This document shows, piece by piece, positions 7,576 through 14,938 of a stretch of 64,000 bases of DNA (position 1 is the first letter of the stretch; each line of letters opens with the position of its first letter). Source of the stretch: Microbispora sp. H11081 (lineage in GTDB: Bacteria; Actinomycetota; Actinomycetes; Streptosporangiales; Streptosporangiaceae); assembly GCF_012999535.1 (NCBI RefSeq), contig NZ_JABBWV010000004.1, positions 495,609 through 559,608 on the forward strand, in the 5' to 3' direction. A program made the position numbers and the translations under genes. A model generated the notes under the pieces. That model was not told the origin of the DNA, did not search any database, and saw nothing but the letters and a program-made list of their open reading frames with translations.

Positions 7576-8946
7576 ATGCCTGATACGACTGCGCCGGAGC
7601 CCTTCGCGGCCCTCCGGCGCGCCCTCTCCGACGCCTCGCCACCGGTACGGCGGCTGATGCTGATCGGCGTGATCGCGCTCTCGATCCTGGTCTCCGGCAC
7701 GGCACTGTTCGCGCCGAAGGCCGCGCAAGCGGCGAACCACACGATCGCGATCAAGAACTTCGCGTTCACGCCGGACGTGCTCACGCTGGCACCCGGCGAC
7801 ACGGTCACGTTCGTCAACCAGGAGACAGACGGTACCGTCCACGCCATACGCGGCGACTTCACGTCCCCGGACCTGCCGCCCGGGGCGAGCTTCACGGTCA
7901 CCATCGTCGCCGCCGGCTCGTACAACTACTACTGCAGTCTCCACCCGTACATGACCGGCATCATCAACGCCGGAACGGCACAGCCGTCGCCGTCCCGCTC
8001 GCCGAGCGCGAGCCCGTCGCCGAGCCCGAGCCGTTCGCCCGGCGCCAGCCCGTCGCCGGGTGGCAGCCCGGGCGCGAGCCCGAGCGCCACCCCGACGCCG
8101 GCGCCCGGCTCCGCGCCCTGCGACAACCCGGTCCTCGGCGCCGACCAGGGCGATGGCACCCGGCTGGCCGCCTACGAGCTGGTCGGCAGCGTCAAGGTGT
8201 TCAAGCTGTGCATGTCGCAAACCGACTGGGAGGTCTCGCCCGGGGTGGTGAAGCTGGCGTACACGTTCAACGGCATAGTGCCCGGCCCCACCATAAAGAT
8301 CAACGAGGGCGACAAGGTGCGGGTCATCGTGCAGAACGACCTGCCGGAGCACACGGCGGTGCACTGGCACGGCATGGTGCTGCCGAACGCGCAGGACGGC
8401 GTGCCGGACATCACCCAGCCGCACGTCATGCCCGGCGAGACCTACACGTACGAGTGGACCGCCAAGGCGACCGGCACGCACTGGTACCACTCGCACATGG
8501 GTGGCGGCCAGGTCGGCCGGGGCCTCTACGGCGCGCTCCTGGTGACCCCGACGCTGGGCGACATCGCCGCCGACAAGCACTACACCATCGAGATCGGCGA
8601 TGGTTCCAACGGGTTCACCTTGAACGGCAAGTCGTACCCGGCGACGGTGCCGCTGACGGCGGCGGCCAACCAGAAGGTCCATATCCGGCTGATCGGCGCG
8701 GGCCCCGAGATGATCCACCCGATGCACCTGCACGGCGCGGCGTTCCAGGTCGTGGCCCAAGACGGCAACAAGCTCGCCTCACCGTACACCGTGGACACGC
8801 TCAACGTCGGCGTCGGACAGACGTACGACATAGTTTTCCAGCCCAAAGAGCCCGGGAAGTGGTTGCTGCACTGCCACATCTTTTCCCACTCCGAGGGACC
8901 CAACGGCATGCTCGGCCTCGTGACGGTCGTCAATGTAACGCCGTAA
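7576..8946 (+). CDS. Cupredoxin fused to two-domain multicopper oxidase
   Basis: Exported oxidase of 456 residues. After an N-terminal membrane or signal segment (about 26-52) comes a plastocyanin-type domain with ligands His89, Cys120, His123 and Met126 (YYCSLHPYM). A Ser/Pro/Gly-rich linker (about 137-178) leads to two multicopper oxidase domains with all copper motifs: HWHG (263-266), HWYHSH (302-307), HPMHLHG (381-387) and HCHIFSH (432-438) with a later Met445. The Cys433 to Met445 spacing is 12 residues instead of the usual 10. It should oxidise a substrate (metal, phenol or an upstream electron donor) with oxygen reduction at the trinuclear site; the extra cupredoxin could feed electrons. 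Nitrite reductase is unlikely because HCH replaces the NirK pattern. GAGGAAG precedes the ATG. Confidence 0.85.
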   Translation: MPDTTAPEPFAALRRALSDASPPVRRLMLIGVIALSILVSGTALFAPKAAQAANHTIAIKNFAFTPDVLTLAPGDTVTFVNQETDGTVHAIRGDFTSPDLPPGASFTVTIVAAGSYNYYCSLHPYMTGIINAGTAQPSPSRSPSASPSPSPSRSPGASPSPGGSPGASPSATPTPAPGSAPCDNPVLGADQGDGTRLAAYELVGSVKVFKLCMSQTDWEVSPGVVKLAYTFNGIVPGPTIKINEGDKVRVIVQNDLPEHTAVHWHGMVLPNAQDGVPDITQPHVMPGETYTYEWTAKATGTHWYHSHMGGGQVGRGLYGALLVTPTLGDIAADKHYTIEIGDGSNGFTLNGKSYPATVPLTAAANQKVHIRLIGAGPEMIHPMHLHGAAFQVVAQDGNKLASPYTVDTLNVGVGQTYDIVFQPKEPGKWLLHCHIFSHSEGPNGMLGLVTVVNVTP

Positions 8947-9043
8947 TCGCCGGCTGAACCCGCCTCAGAACCCGTGCCGGTCAGCCGTGAGCGCACCTGG
9001 CCGGCACGGGCTCCACATACCGATACGCGCAAGGAGTCCGTGC

Positions 9044-9790
9044 ATGAAGCTTGTCCGTGCCGTCGCCGCGACGCTCGTCGCCGGCGTCGCCGTCCTGCTC
9101 GCCCCCACTTCGCCGGCGTGGGCTCACGTCACCGTTTCCCCCTCGGTCGCCACCACCGGCGGCTACGGCACGTTCGCGTTCAAGGTGCCCACGGAGCGCG
9201 CGGACGCGAAAACGACCCGCGTCGAGGTCGTCTTCCCGGAGAACGCCCAGCTCGCCAGCGTCTCCCTGCGCCCCGTCCCGGGCTGGACGGCCACTGTCGC
9301 CACCCGGCAACTGCCGAACGCCGCGTCCGCGGGGCCCGGCGACGAGGCCGCCGACAAGGCCGTCGCGGGCATCGTGTGGGAGGGCGGCGCCATCAAACCC
9401 GGCGAGTTCCAGGTCTTCGAGGTGTCCCTCGGTCCGCTGCCCACCACGCCCGGCCAGCTCGTGTTCAAGGCGCTGCAGACCTACAGCAACGGTGAGGTCG
9501 TCCGCTGGATCGACATCCCGGAGGCCGGCGCGCCACGGCCCGAACACCCGGCACCGGTGATCGACGTCAAGCCGGCGGACGCGCAGGCCAACGCGCCCGT
9601 CGCGGTCGCCCCCACCCCTACCCCCACCCCCACCGGCGACGGCGTCGCTCGTCTGCTCGGCTGGGCAGGCCTCGCGCTCAGCGCCCTCGCGCTGCTGACG
9701 GCGGCCGCGACCGGGCTGAGCCGGCGCACCCCGGTGCCGGCCTCCGCGCCGCTCGCGGAGGCGGACACCGCCGCGCGGCTCTCGCGGTGA
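9044..9790 (+). CDS. YcnI-like DUF1775 copper-binding protein
   Basis: 248 residues with a signal peptide ending at PAWA, then mature His: AHVTVSPSVATTGGYGTFAFKVPTE. The N-terminal His after cleavage is the copper ligand known in the YcnI family. The DUF1775 domain covers about residues 30-175 (GWTATV, IVWEGG, QVFEVSLGPLP). A Pro/Thr linker (PTPTPTPTG) leads to one C-terminal membrane helix (about 207-227) and a short tail, so it is anchored outside the membrane. The ATG at 9044 has AAGGAG upstream. It shares the GTGA stop/start overlap with the CopCD gene, the common ycnI-copCD arrangement in copper import or homeostasis. Confidence 0.88.
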   Translation: MKLVRAVAATLVAGVAVLLAPTSPAWAHVTVSPSVATTGGYGTFAFKVPTERADAKTTRVEVVFPENAQLASVSLRPVPGWTATVATRQLPNAASAGPGDEAADKAVAGIVWEGGAIKPGEFQVFEVSLGPLPTTPGQLVFKALQTYSNGEVVRWIDIPEAGAPRPEHPAPVIDVKPADAQANAPVAVAPTPTPTPTGDGVARLLGWAGLALSALALLTAAATGLSRRTPVPASAPLAEADTAARLSR

Positions 9791-11544
9791 CCCGCACCAG
9801 GACACGCGGCGCGGGGCTCGCCGTCCTCCTCGCAGGGTTCGCCATCGTCGTGTCCCTCGTGGTGGCGAGCCCTGCCTGGGCGCACGCGGAACTGGTCCAC
9901 GCCGCGCCGGCCAACGGCCAGATCTACCAGGACTCCCCTCGGACGCTGCTGTTGCAGTTCACCGACCCGGTGACCGTGCCGCCGGACGGCGTGCGGCTGT
10001 TCGGCCCAGACGGCGCCCGCATCGGCATTGGCGCACCGGTCCACCGCGTGGGCGACGACACGTCGGTGGAGGCCCCGCTGAACGGGAAACTCGCCGACGG
10101 CGTCTACACCGTCTCGTGGCGGGTGGTGTCCTCCGACAGCCACCCGATACAGGGCGCCTACACGTTCACCGTCGGTACGCCGGGCAGCGGGCCGGCCGGC
10201 GTGACGCCCCCGGACGATCGTCACGGCGATGTCGCGACGGCGTACGGCGCCGCCCGGTGGGCCGCGTTCGCAGGGTTCGCCGTGCTGGTCGGCACCGCGT
10301 TCTACCTGGCGTGGTGCTGGCCGGCCGGTGCGCGGCGACGGCCGGCCCGGCGGGCGCTGTGGGCCGGCTGGGGCGCCAGCCTCGCCGCCGCGATCGCCTC
10401 CTTCCTGTTGTACGGGCCGTACGTGGCCGACGGCGATCTGGCGGGCGCCTTCGACCCGCGGCTGCTGTCCACGACGTGGGCCACCGGCCTGGGCCGTGCC
10501 CTCGGGATTCGCGTCGGTCTGCTGCTCGCCGCGGCGCCCGCGCTCGTCTGGCTGCTGAACCGCTACCCGGACGCGCCGGACCGCCGCACGCGGTGGACGG
10601 CCGCGGCCGCGGTGCTCGCGGCCGCCGCGGCGCTCGCCGTGACCTGGAGCATCGCGAACCACAGCGTGACGGGCGAGGCCGGCGGGTTCGCCGTGCCGGT
10701 CGACGTCGTGCACCTCGTCGGCGGCTCGGTCTGGCTCGGGGGTCTCGTCGCGCTCGCCCTGACGCACGTGCCGGCCCGCGACGCCGTGACCCTGCGTGTG
10801 GCGGTGCCCCGGTTCTCGCACACGGCGCTGGTGTGCGTGGCGCTCATGGCCGCCACCGGCCTGTTCCAGGCATGGCGGCAGGTCGGGTCGCTGCCGACGC
10901 TGTTCGCCACCGCGTACGGCTGGGTCCTGCTGGCGAAGGTCGCCCTCGTGGTCGTGCTGGTCGCGTTCGGCGCCGCTGCCCGCGGATGGGTCGCCCGCCA
11001 CTACGGCGCGGGCGGCAACCGGCGCCGCGGCGGCCCTGACCCGTACCAGCTCTACGCGTTCTACCGGCGGCTGCTGGCCGAGACGGCGGTGGGCGCCGTC
11101 GTGCTCGGCCTGTCCGCCGCGTTGGTCGCCATGGAGCCGGCCCGCTCGGCGTACGCCGGGCGGGGCTCGACGGCGGCGCCCGCGAACACGGCCGCGCCGG
11201 TGCCGGCCGTGCCCACACCCGTGCCGTTCTCGGCCGGCTCCGGCCCCGCCGCGCGCGGTGCGGTGCTGCTCGCGGTATTTCCACCCAAGGTGGGGCCGGC
11301 GCAGCTGCACCTGTCGCTGCTCGACCCGAACGGCGCGCCGCTCAACGTGCCGGAGGTGCACGCCGCCATGACCCTCACAGACCGGGACCTCGGGCCGATC
11401 CCGGTGGAGCTCCAGGGCGGCGGCGGACACTACATCGGCCAGCTGAACCTGCCGTTCCCGGGTCGCTGGCAGGCCGTTCTCACGGTCCGCACCACGGAGA
11501 CGGACCAGGCCACTGTTCGCGTCGTGGTCGACGTGAGCGCATGA
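9787..11544 (+). CDS. CopC-CopD fusion copper transport protein
   Basis: 585 residues with three parts. A CopC domain follows the signal peptide: mature AHAELVHAAPANGQ and SSDSHPIQGAYTFTVG carry the N-terminal His and the Asp-x-His copper ligands. A CopD membrane domain (about 155-450) shows some eight hydrophobic helices. After a Pro/Ala linker there is a C-terminal extracytoplasmic domain of YtkA/FixH-like character (AVFPPKVGPAQLHLSLLD to the end). Such fusions bind copper outside the cell and pass it through the membrane. The GTG start overlaps the DUF1775 stop. The gene closes the copper cassette; 20 bases later the duplicated decarboxylase fragment begins. Confidence 0.88.
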   Translation: MTRTRTRGAGLAVLLAGFAIVVSLVVASPAWAHAELVHAAPANGQIYQDSPRTLLLQFTDPVTVPPDGVRLFGPDGARIGIGAPVHRVGDDTSVEAPLNGKLADGVYTVSWRVVSSDSHPIQGAYTFTVGTPGSGPAGVTPPDDRHGDVATAYGAARWAAFAGFAVLVGTAFYLAWCWPAGARRRPARRALWAGWGASLAAAIASFLLYGPYVADGDLAGAFDPRLLSTTWATGLGRALGIRVGLLLAAAPALVWLLNRYPDAPDRRTRWTAAAAVLAAAAALAVTWSIANHSVTGEAGGFAVPVDVVHLVGGSVWLGGLVALALTHVPARDAVTLRVAVPRFSHTALVCVALMAATGLFQAWRQVGSLPTLFATAYGWVLLAKVALVVVLVAFGAAARGWVARHYGAGGNRRRGGPDPYQLYAFYRRLLAETAVGAVVLGLSAALVAMEPARSAYAGRGSTAAPANTAAPVPAVPTPVPFSAGSGPAARGAVLLAVFPPKVGPAQLHLSLLDPNGAPLNVPEVHAAMTLTDRDLGPIPVELQGGGGHYIGQLNLPFPGRWQAVLTVRTTETDQATVRVVVDVSA

Positions 11545-11563
11545 AGGGCGGATTCGGGCAACA

Positions 11564-11821
11564 TACGCCGCCCAGTCGAACCGCTCGTGCGGGCGGGTGT
11601 AGGAGACGGCCATGCCGCCGCCGAGGTTGAACTCGCACAGGCCGAGGCTCCTGCCGTACGCCAGGACGGCCTCGGCGAGCGCGCACAGGTCGGGCGCGGC
11701 CAGACCACTCGCGAGATGGGCGTGGAGGCCGCGCAGCCGCACCGGCGAGGTGCCGAGCAGGGCCAGGCACTCGGTGATCCCGCCGGGGTCCGCCGTCCAC
11801 GTGCGGCGCGAGCGCCCGCAG
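11564..11821 (-). pseudogene. Decarboxylase gene remnant (PvsE/LysA-like)
   Basis: Bases 11564-11791 align without gaps to 14256-14483 inside the intact decarboxylase gene, and 11792-11821 match 14738-14767. The remnant therefore has a clean internal loss of about 254 bases and lacks both gene ends. It keeps the intact gene's orientation. The few substitutions suggest a fairly recent duplication. At 11821/11822 it is fused directly to an adnB fragment. Confidence 0.88.
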
Positions 11822-11991
11822 TCGGTCCAGCTCGCGGCATACCGGGTGGCCTGGGCCTCGCTGGCCGGGGTGCCGCTGGAGAAGGTCGGGGCGGCCTTCC
11901 ACTACGCACGCTCGAACGAGACCGCCCGCCCCGTGGACCTCTCGACACGGACGGTCTCACCGCGCTCATTCAGCGGGTTCCCGAGGACTGA
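11822..11991 (+). pseudogene. adnB 3'-end remnant
   Basis: Matches 3340-3510, the last 171 bases of adnB, with few substitutions and one deleted base (ctcctcgacacg became ctctcgacacg) that shifts the frame. The stop codon and its overlap with the uma2 stop are kept. It has no start and cannot make a nuclease domain. It marks the join of a tandem duplication. Confidence 0.9.
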
Positions 11992-12703
11992 CCGCCTGGT
12001 CGAAGAGCGCGCTCGTCTCGAGCTTGATCCCGAACGGCTCTGGCAGTTCCAGGACCTCGCCTTCCTCGACGGTGACGATCTGACGGTACGCCTGCCGGTG
12101 GTAGTCGAGGGGCTCCAGGTCGGAGAGGGGATCGCTCATCAGCGTCACCCTGCGCGGAGACGTCACGGGGTCCACGATCAGGTAGAGCGGCACGCCCGCC
12201 CGCGCGTAGTCGAGTGGCTTCTCTCGCCAGTCGACCTTGCGAGTCCCGGGCGAGCACACCTCAACCACGAGCAGGGCGCAGCGCCCGCGCATGCGCATGT
12301 CGTCGAACTGCTCGACCTCGTCGGGGGCGACCATGAGATCGGGCAGTCGAAGATCCTGATACGGCGGGATGTGCACCCCCCAGGTCTGGTGGAACCGCCA
12401 GCCGTTCGCCAGTTTCAGCGGGATCAGCAGATTGAAGAGCCTATCGATGATGTATGTGCTCTCCCTTCCCGCGGGTGGCGTCACGACGACCTGCCCGAGA
12501 CGAATCTCCGCCCGATAACCGGCGTTGTGGAGTTGCACGCACAGGTGCAGCACCTCGTCAGGGAATTCTTGGGACTCTTCGGGCTTCCCGGCATCTGAGG
12601 GCTCGTGTTCGTCCAAGACGACATCGTCGGGGACGGGGTCGTCCTGCTTGCGCGGGACAGGGCGATCGTGCCTGCCGCGCTTGGTCGGCTTCGTGAGGGC
12701 CAT
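11966..12703 (-). CDS. Uma2-family (DUF820) putative nuclease, copy B
   Basis: 245-residue paralog of the 3485-4213 gene, intact. The first 30 residues (MALTKPTKRGRHDRPVPRK...) and the last 80 are nearly the same as copy A, while the middle differs (VLHLCVQLHNAGYRAEIRLGQVVVTPP, YIIDRLFNLLIPLKLANG). It keeps PDLMVAPDEVEQFDDM, ALLVVEVCSPGT and KPLDYARAGVPLYLIVDP, so the putative PD-(D/E)XK site is preserved. The start at 12703 follows the same AGGAGAGG as copy A. A conserved core with drifting middle suggests both copies are under selection or that the ends have undergone gene conversion. Confidence 0.8.
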   Translation of the reverse strand: MALTKPTKRGRHDRPVPRKQDDPVPDDVVLDEHEPSDAGKPEESQEFPDEVLHLCVQLHNAGYRAEIRLGQVVVTPPAGRESTYIIDRLFNLLIPLKLANGWRFHQTWGVHIPPYQDLRLPDLMVAPDEVEQFDDMRMRGRCALLVVEVCSPGTRKVDWREKPLDYARAGVPLYLIVDPVTSPRRVTLMSDPLSDLEPLDYHRQAYRQIVTVEEGEVLELPEPFGIKLETSALFDQAVSPREPAE

Positions 12704-12971
12704 GGCGCCATCCTCTCCTGCTCCTCCATGTGATGGTACGGACCGTCTCTGGATCGGCACGGAAAGTAACAGCGGAGTGAAAGGGGAGGGCGATTCTTCG
12801 GAAGGGTAACGAGGTGAAGGAAAGCCCTACCGGGAGGGGGAAAACCGGCTCCGCGAATCGGTCGTTAATGGCACATCCGTCGCAAATGTCCCGCGACAGG
12901 CTCTGAATTCTCCGCGAGAGCGATAGTTCTTTCGCCGAGGCCGACTCTTCATGATCGGCTATGAATGTCCT

Positions 12972-13856
12972 ATGTCGGTTGTGCGGATGATGGTGGCGGC
13001 GGCCTGCGTCGCGGTGGTGGCCGGGTGTTCGGCGCCTGCGGCGGCGAATCCGCCGCAGGCGCCGGATTTCACCCTCCCCTTGGACGCCTACGGTCTCGGC
13101 GCGAAGGACCGCGCCCAGGTGATACGGGCCCGGTTCATGCTGGCCGAGGAATGCATGCGCCATGTGGGGCTCGATTTCCGGTTTCCCGCCGTCGAACCGG
13201 TGACCGACCTGCGCAACGCCGATTACCTCGGATGGCTCGACCCCGGCCAGGCCGCCAAATCCGGATATCTGGGGAAGGGGCGGAACCCGGATGAGATGAC
13301 CGGCATTCCGTCGTACTCCGTCACCGACGACGAGTTCTATGTGCTGGAAGGGAAGGTCCGGCGACACCACGGGCGGAAGGTGCCGCCCGGAGGCTGCATG
13401 GCCGGGGCCGACGCCGTTCTGAATCGGGGAGCGAGGGGTGTGGCGCCTGCCGACATCGGCAGGAGGTTCGACGACGACGAGGTCCCCCGGCTCCGCGACA
13501 GCGCGTCCGACCTCGCGTATGAGGACCCGAGGATCGCGGCGGCCGAACGCGAGTGGAGCGACTGCATGAGGTCGGAGGGCTTCGACTACCGGAGCACCGA
13601 GGACGTCCCCTGGGCGTCGAGCGCCGCCGACGAGCGCGTCGTCCGGCCGCGTGGAACCCGGGCCGAGATCGACACCGCGGTCGCGGACGCGGAATGCCGG
13701 GCCGAGACCGGCTACTCCGCCGTCCGCCGCACGGTCTACGTCGAGGCGCAGAACCGGGTCATCGACAGGAACCGCGCCCGGCTCGATGTCATCAGGTCGC
13801 TCAACCAGGCCCGCCTCGCCAACTCCGCCCGGGTCCTCGACCCTCAGCGCAGGTAG
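12972..13856 (+). CDS. Hypothetical lipoprotein
   Basis: 294-residue predicted lipoprotein. The signal MSVVRMMVAAACVAVVAGC has a lipobox VAGC with Cys19 as the modified residue. The mature part begins with an Ala/Pro-rich stretch and contains two similar cysteine-bearing blocks: AEECMRHVGLDFRFP and WSDCMRSEGFDYRSTED. That repeated C-M-x3-G-(L/F)-D-(F/Y) pattern is typical of uncharacterised actinobacterial lipoproteins of this size. Function is not recognised. An upstream in-frame ATG at 12951 is possible, but the signal peptide argues for 12972. Its 3' end overlaps the convergent decarboxylase gene by 13 bases. Confidence 0.65.
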   Translation: MSVVRMMVAAACVAVVAGCSAPAAANPPQAPDFTLPLDAYGLGAKDRAQVIRARFMLAEECMRHVGLDFRFPAVEPVTDLRNADYLGWLDPGQAAKSGYLGKGRNPDEMTGIPSYSVTDDEFYVLEGKVRRHHGRKVPPGGCMAGADAVLNRGARGVAPADIGRRFDDDEVPRLRDSASDLAYEDPRIAAAEREWSDCMRSEGFDYRSTEDVPWASSAADERVVRPRGTRAEIDTAVADAECRAETGYSAVRRTVYVEAQNRVIDRNRARLDVIRSLNQARLANSARVLDPQRR

Positions 13857-14938
13857 TGGAACTCGGGCTTCGGGTGCATGAGGAAGTCGTGGTGCGAGAT
13901 GTTCCACGCGTACGCGCCCGCCATGGCGAAGGCGACGACGTCGCCGACGGCGGGTGAGGCGGTGACGCGGCGGGCGAAGACGTCCTTGGGGGTGCAGAGC
14001 CGCCCCACCAGGGTCACCGGCCCGTCCTCGCCCGCTCCGCCTCTCGTGAGCACGGCGAACGGCTGGTCGTGTCCCTTCGTCACCGGGGTCCGCAGGTGGT
14101 GCGTGCCGCCGGACAGCACGGCGAAGCACTCCCCGTGGACGCGCTTCACGTCGAGCACCGTGGTGAGATACCACCCGCAGTAGGCCGTCAGGGCGCGTCC
14201 CGGCTCCACGCGCAGCGTCTCGCCGGGCAACGCCAGCGCCCGCAGGCCCCCGCCGTACGCCGCCCAGTCGAACCGTTCGTGCGGGCGGGTGTAGGAGACG
14301 GCCATGCCGCCGCCGAGGTTGAACTCGCGCAGGCCGAGGCTCCTGCCGTACGCCAGGACGGCCTCGGCGAGCGCGAGCAGGCCGGGCGCGGCCAGGCCGC
14401 TCGCGAGATGGGCGTGGAGGCCGCGCAGCCGCACCGGCGAGGCGCCGATCAGGGCCAGGCACTCGGCGATCCCGCCGGGGTCCATGCCGAACGGCGTGGC
14501 GCCGCCGCCCATGGTGAGGGCCGCGCCGGTGACGTCGACGTCGAGGTTGACCCGCAGCAGCACGTCGGCCGGTTCCCGCATCCGGCGCAGTTCGGCCGGG
14601 CTCTCGACGTGCCAGCGGTGCGCCGAGGGGGCGAGGGCCAGCTCCGCGCCGGTCTTCCCCGGCCCGCCGAAGCTCAGCGGGACCTCCGGCAGCACCGCCC
14701 TGACGTGGGCGAACTCGCCTCCCGATGAGACCTCGAAGCCGTCCACGTGCGGCGCGAGCGCCCGCAGCACCTCCGGGTCGGGGTTGGCCTTGACCGCGTA
14801 GCAGATCTCCGTCCCCGCCAGGGCGGCCCGTACGGCGGCGGCGTGGCGGGCGAGCCCGGCGAGGTCGTAGACGTAGGCGGGGACGTCGTCCAGCGACTCG
14901 GCGACCTTCCGCACGCCCGCGGGCACCTCGATGGTCAT
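13844..14938 (-). CDS. PLP-dependent decarboxylase of NIS siderophore operon (PvsE-like)
   Basis: 364-residue fold-type III PLP enzyme of the LysA/ornithine decarboxylase superfamily. Visible are the PLP lysine in CYAVKANPDPE (Lys50), VSSGGE, GLHAHLASG, the phosphate-binding FNLGGGMAVSY, RVEPGRALTAYCG, and near the C-terminus a Cys in LCTPKD followed by MAGAYAWNISHHDF. In siderophore operons such enzymes (PvsE, SbnH) decarboxylate an amino-acid-citrate intermediate, or an amino acid, to supply an amine arm. It is the last gene of a minus-strand operon, with an ATGA overlap with the upstream synthetase. Not LysA of lysine synthesis, judging by operon context and the diverged N-terminus. Part of it is duplicated at 11564-11821. 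Confidence 0.82.
   Translation of the reverse strand: MTIEVPAGVRKVAESLDDVPAYVYDLAGLARHAAAVRAALAGTEICYAVKANPDPEVLRALAPHVDGFEVSSGGEFAHVRAVLPEVPLSFGGPGKTGAELALAPSAHRWHVESPAELRRMREPADVLLRVNLDVDVTGAALTMGGGATPFGMDPGGIAECLALIGASPVRLRGLHAHLASGLAAPGLLALAEAVLAYGRSLGLREFNLGGGMAVSYTRPHERFDWAAYGGGLRALALPGETLRVEPGRALTAYCGWYLTTVLDVKRVHGECFAVLSGGTHHLRTPVTKGHDQPFAVLTRGGAGEDGPVTLVGRLCTPKDVFARRVTASPAVGDVVAFAMAGAYAWNISHHDFLMHPKPEFHYLR

Larger units (their letters stand above)
11822..12910. repeat. Long direct repeat, copy 2 (adnB end + uma2 + upstream flank)
   Basis: Second copy of 3340-4419, in the same orientation and about 8.5 kb away. It contains the adnB remnant, the second Uma2 gene and its upstream flank, ending at ctctgaattc. 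Right of it lies the lipoprotein gene and the intact decarboxylase; in copy 1 those positions are held by the copper cassette and the decarboxylase remnant. Confidence 0.9.

Noticed and set aside
7576..8946. Copper nitrite reductase (NirK) as identity of the oxidase
   Set aside because: NirK lacks the HCH motif and uses a different last loop. All four laccase-type motifs are present here.
13844..14938. Diaminopimelate decarboxylase LysA of lysine synthesis
   Set aside because: The operon partners are siderophore enzymes and the gene is shorter and diverged. It fits the PvsE/SbnH type better.
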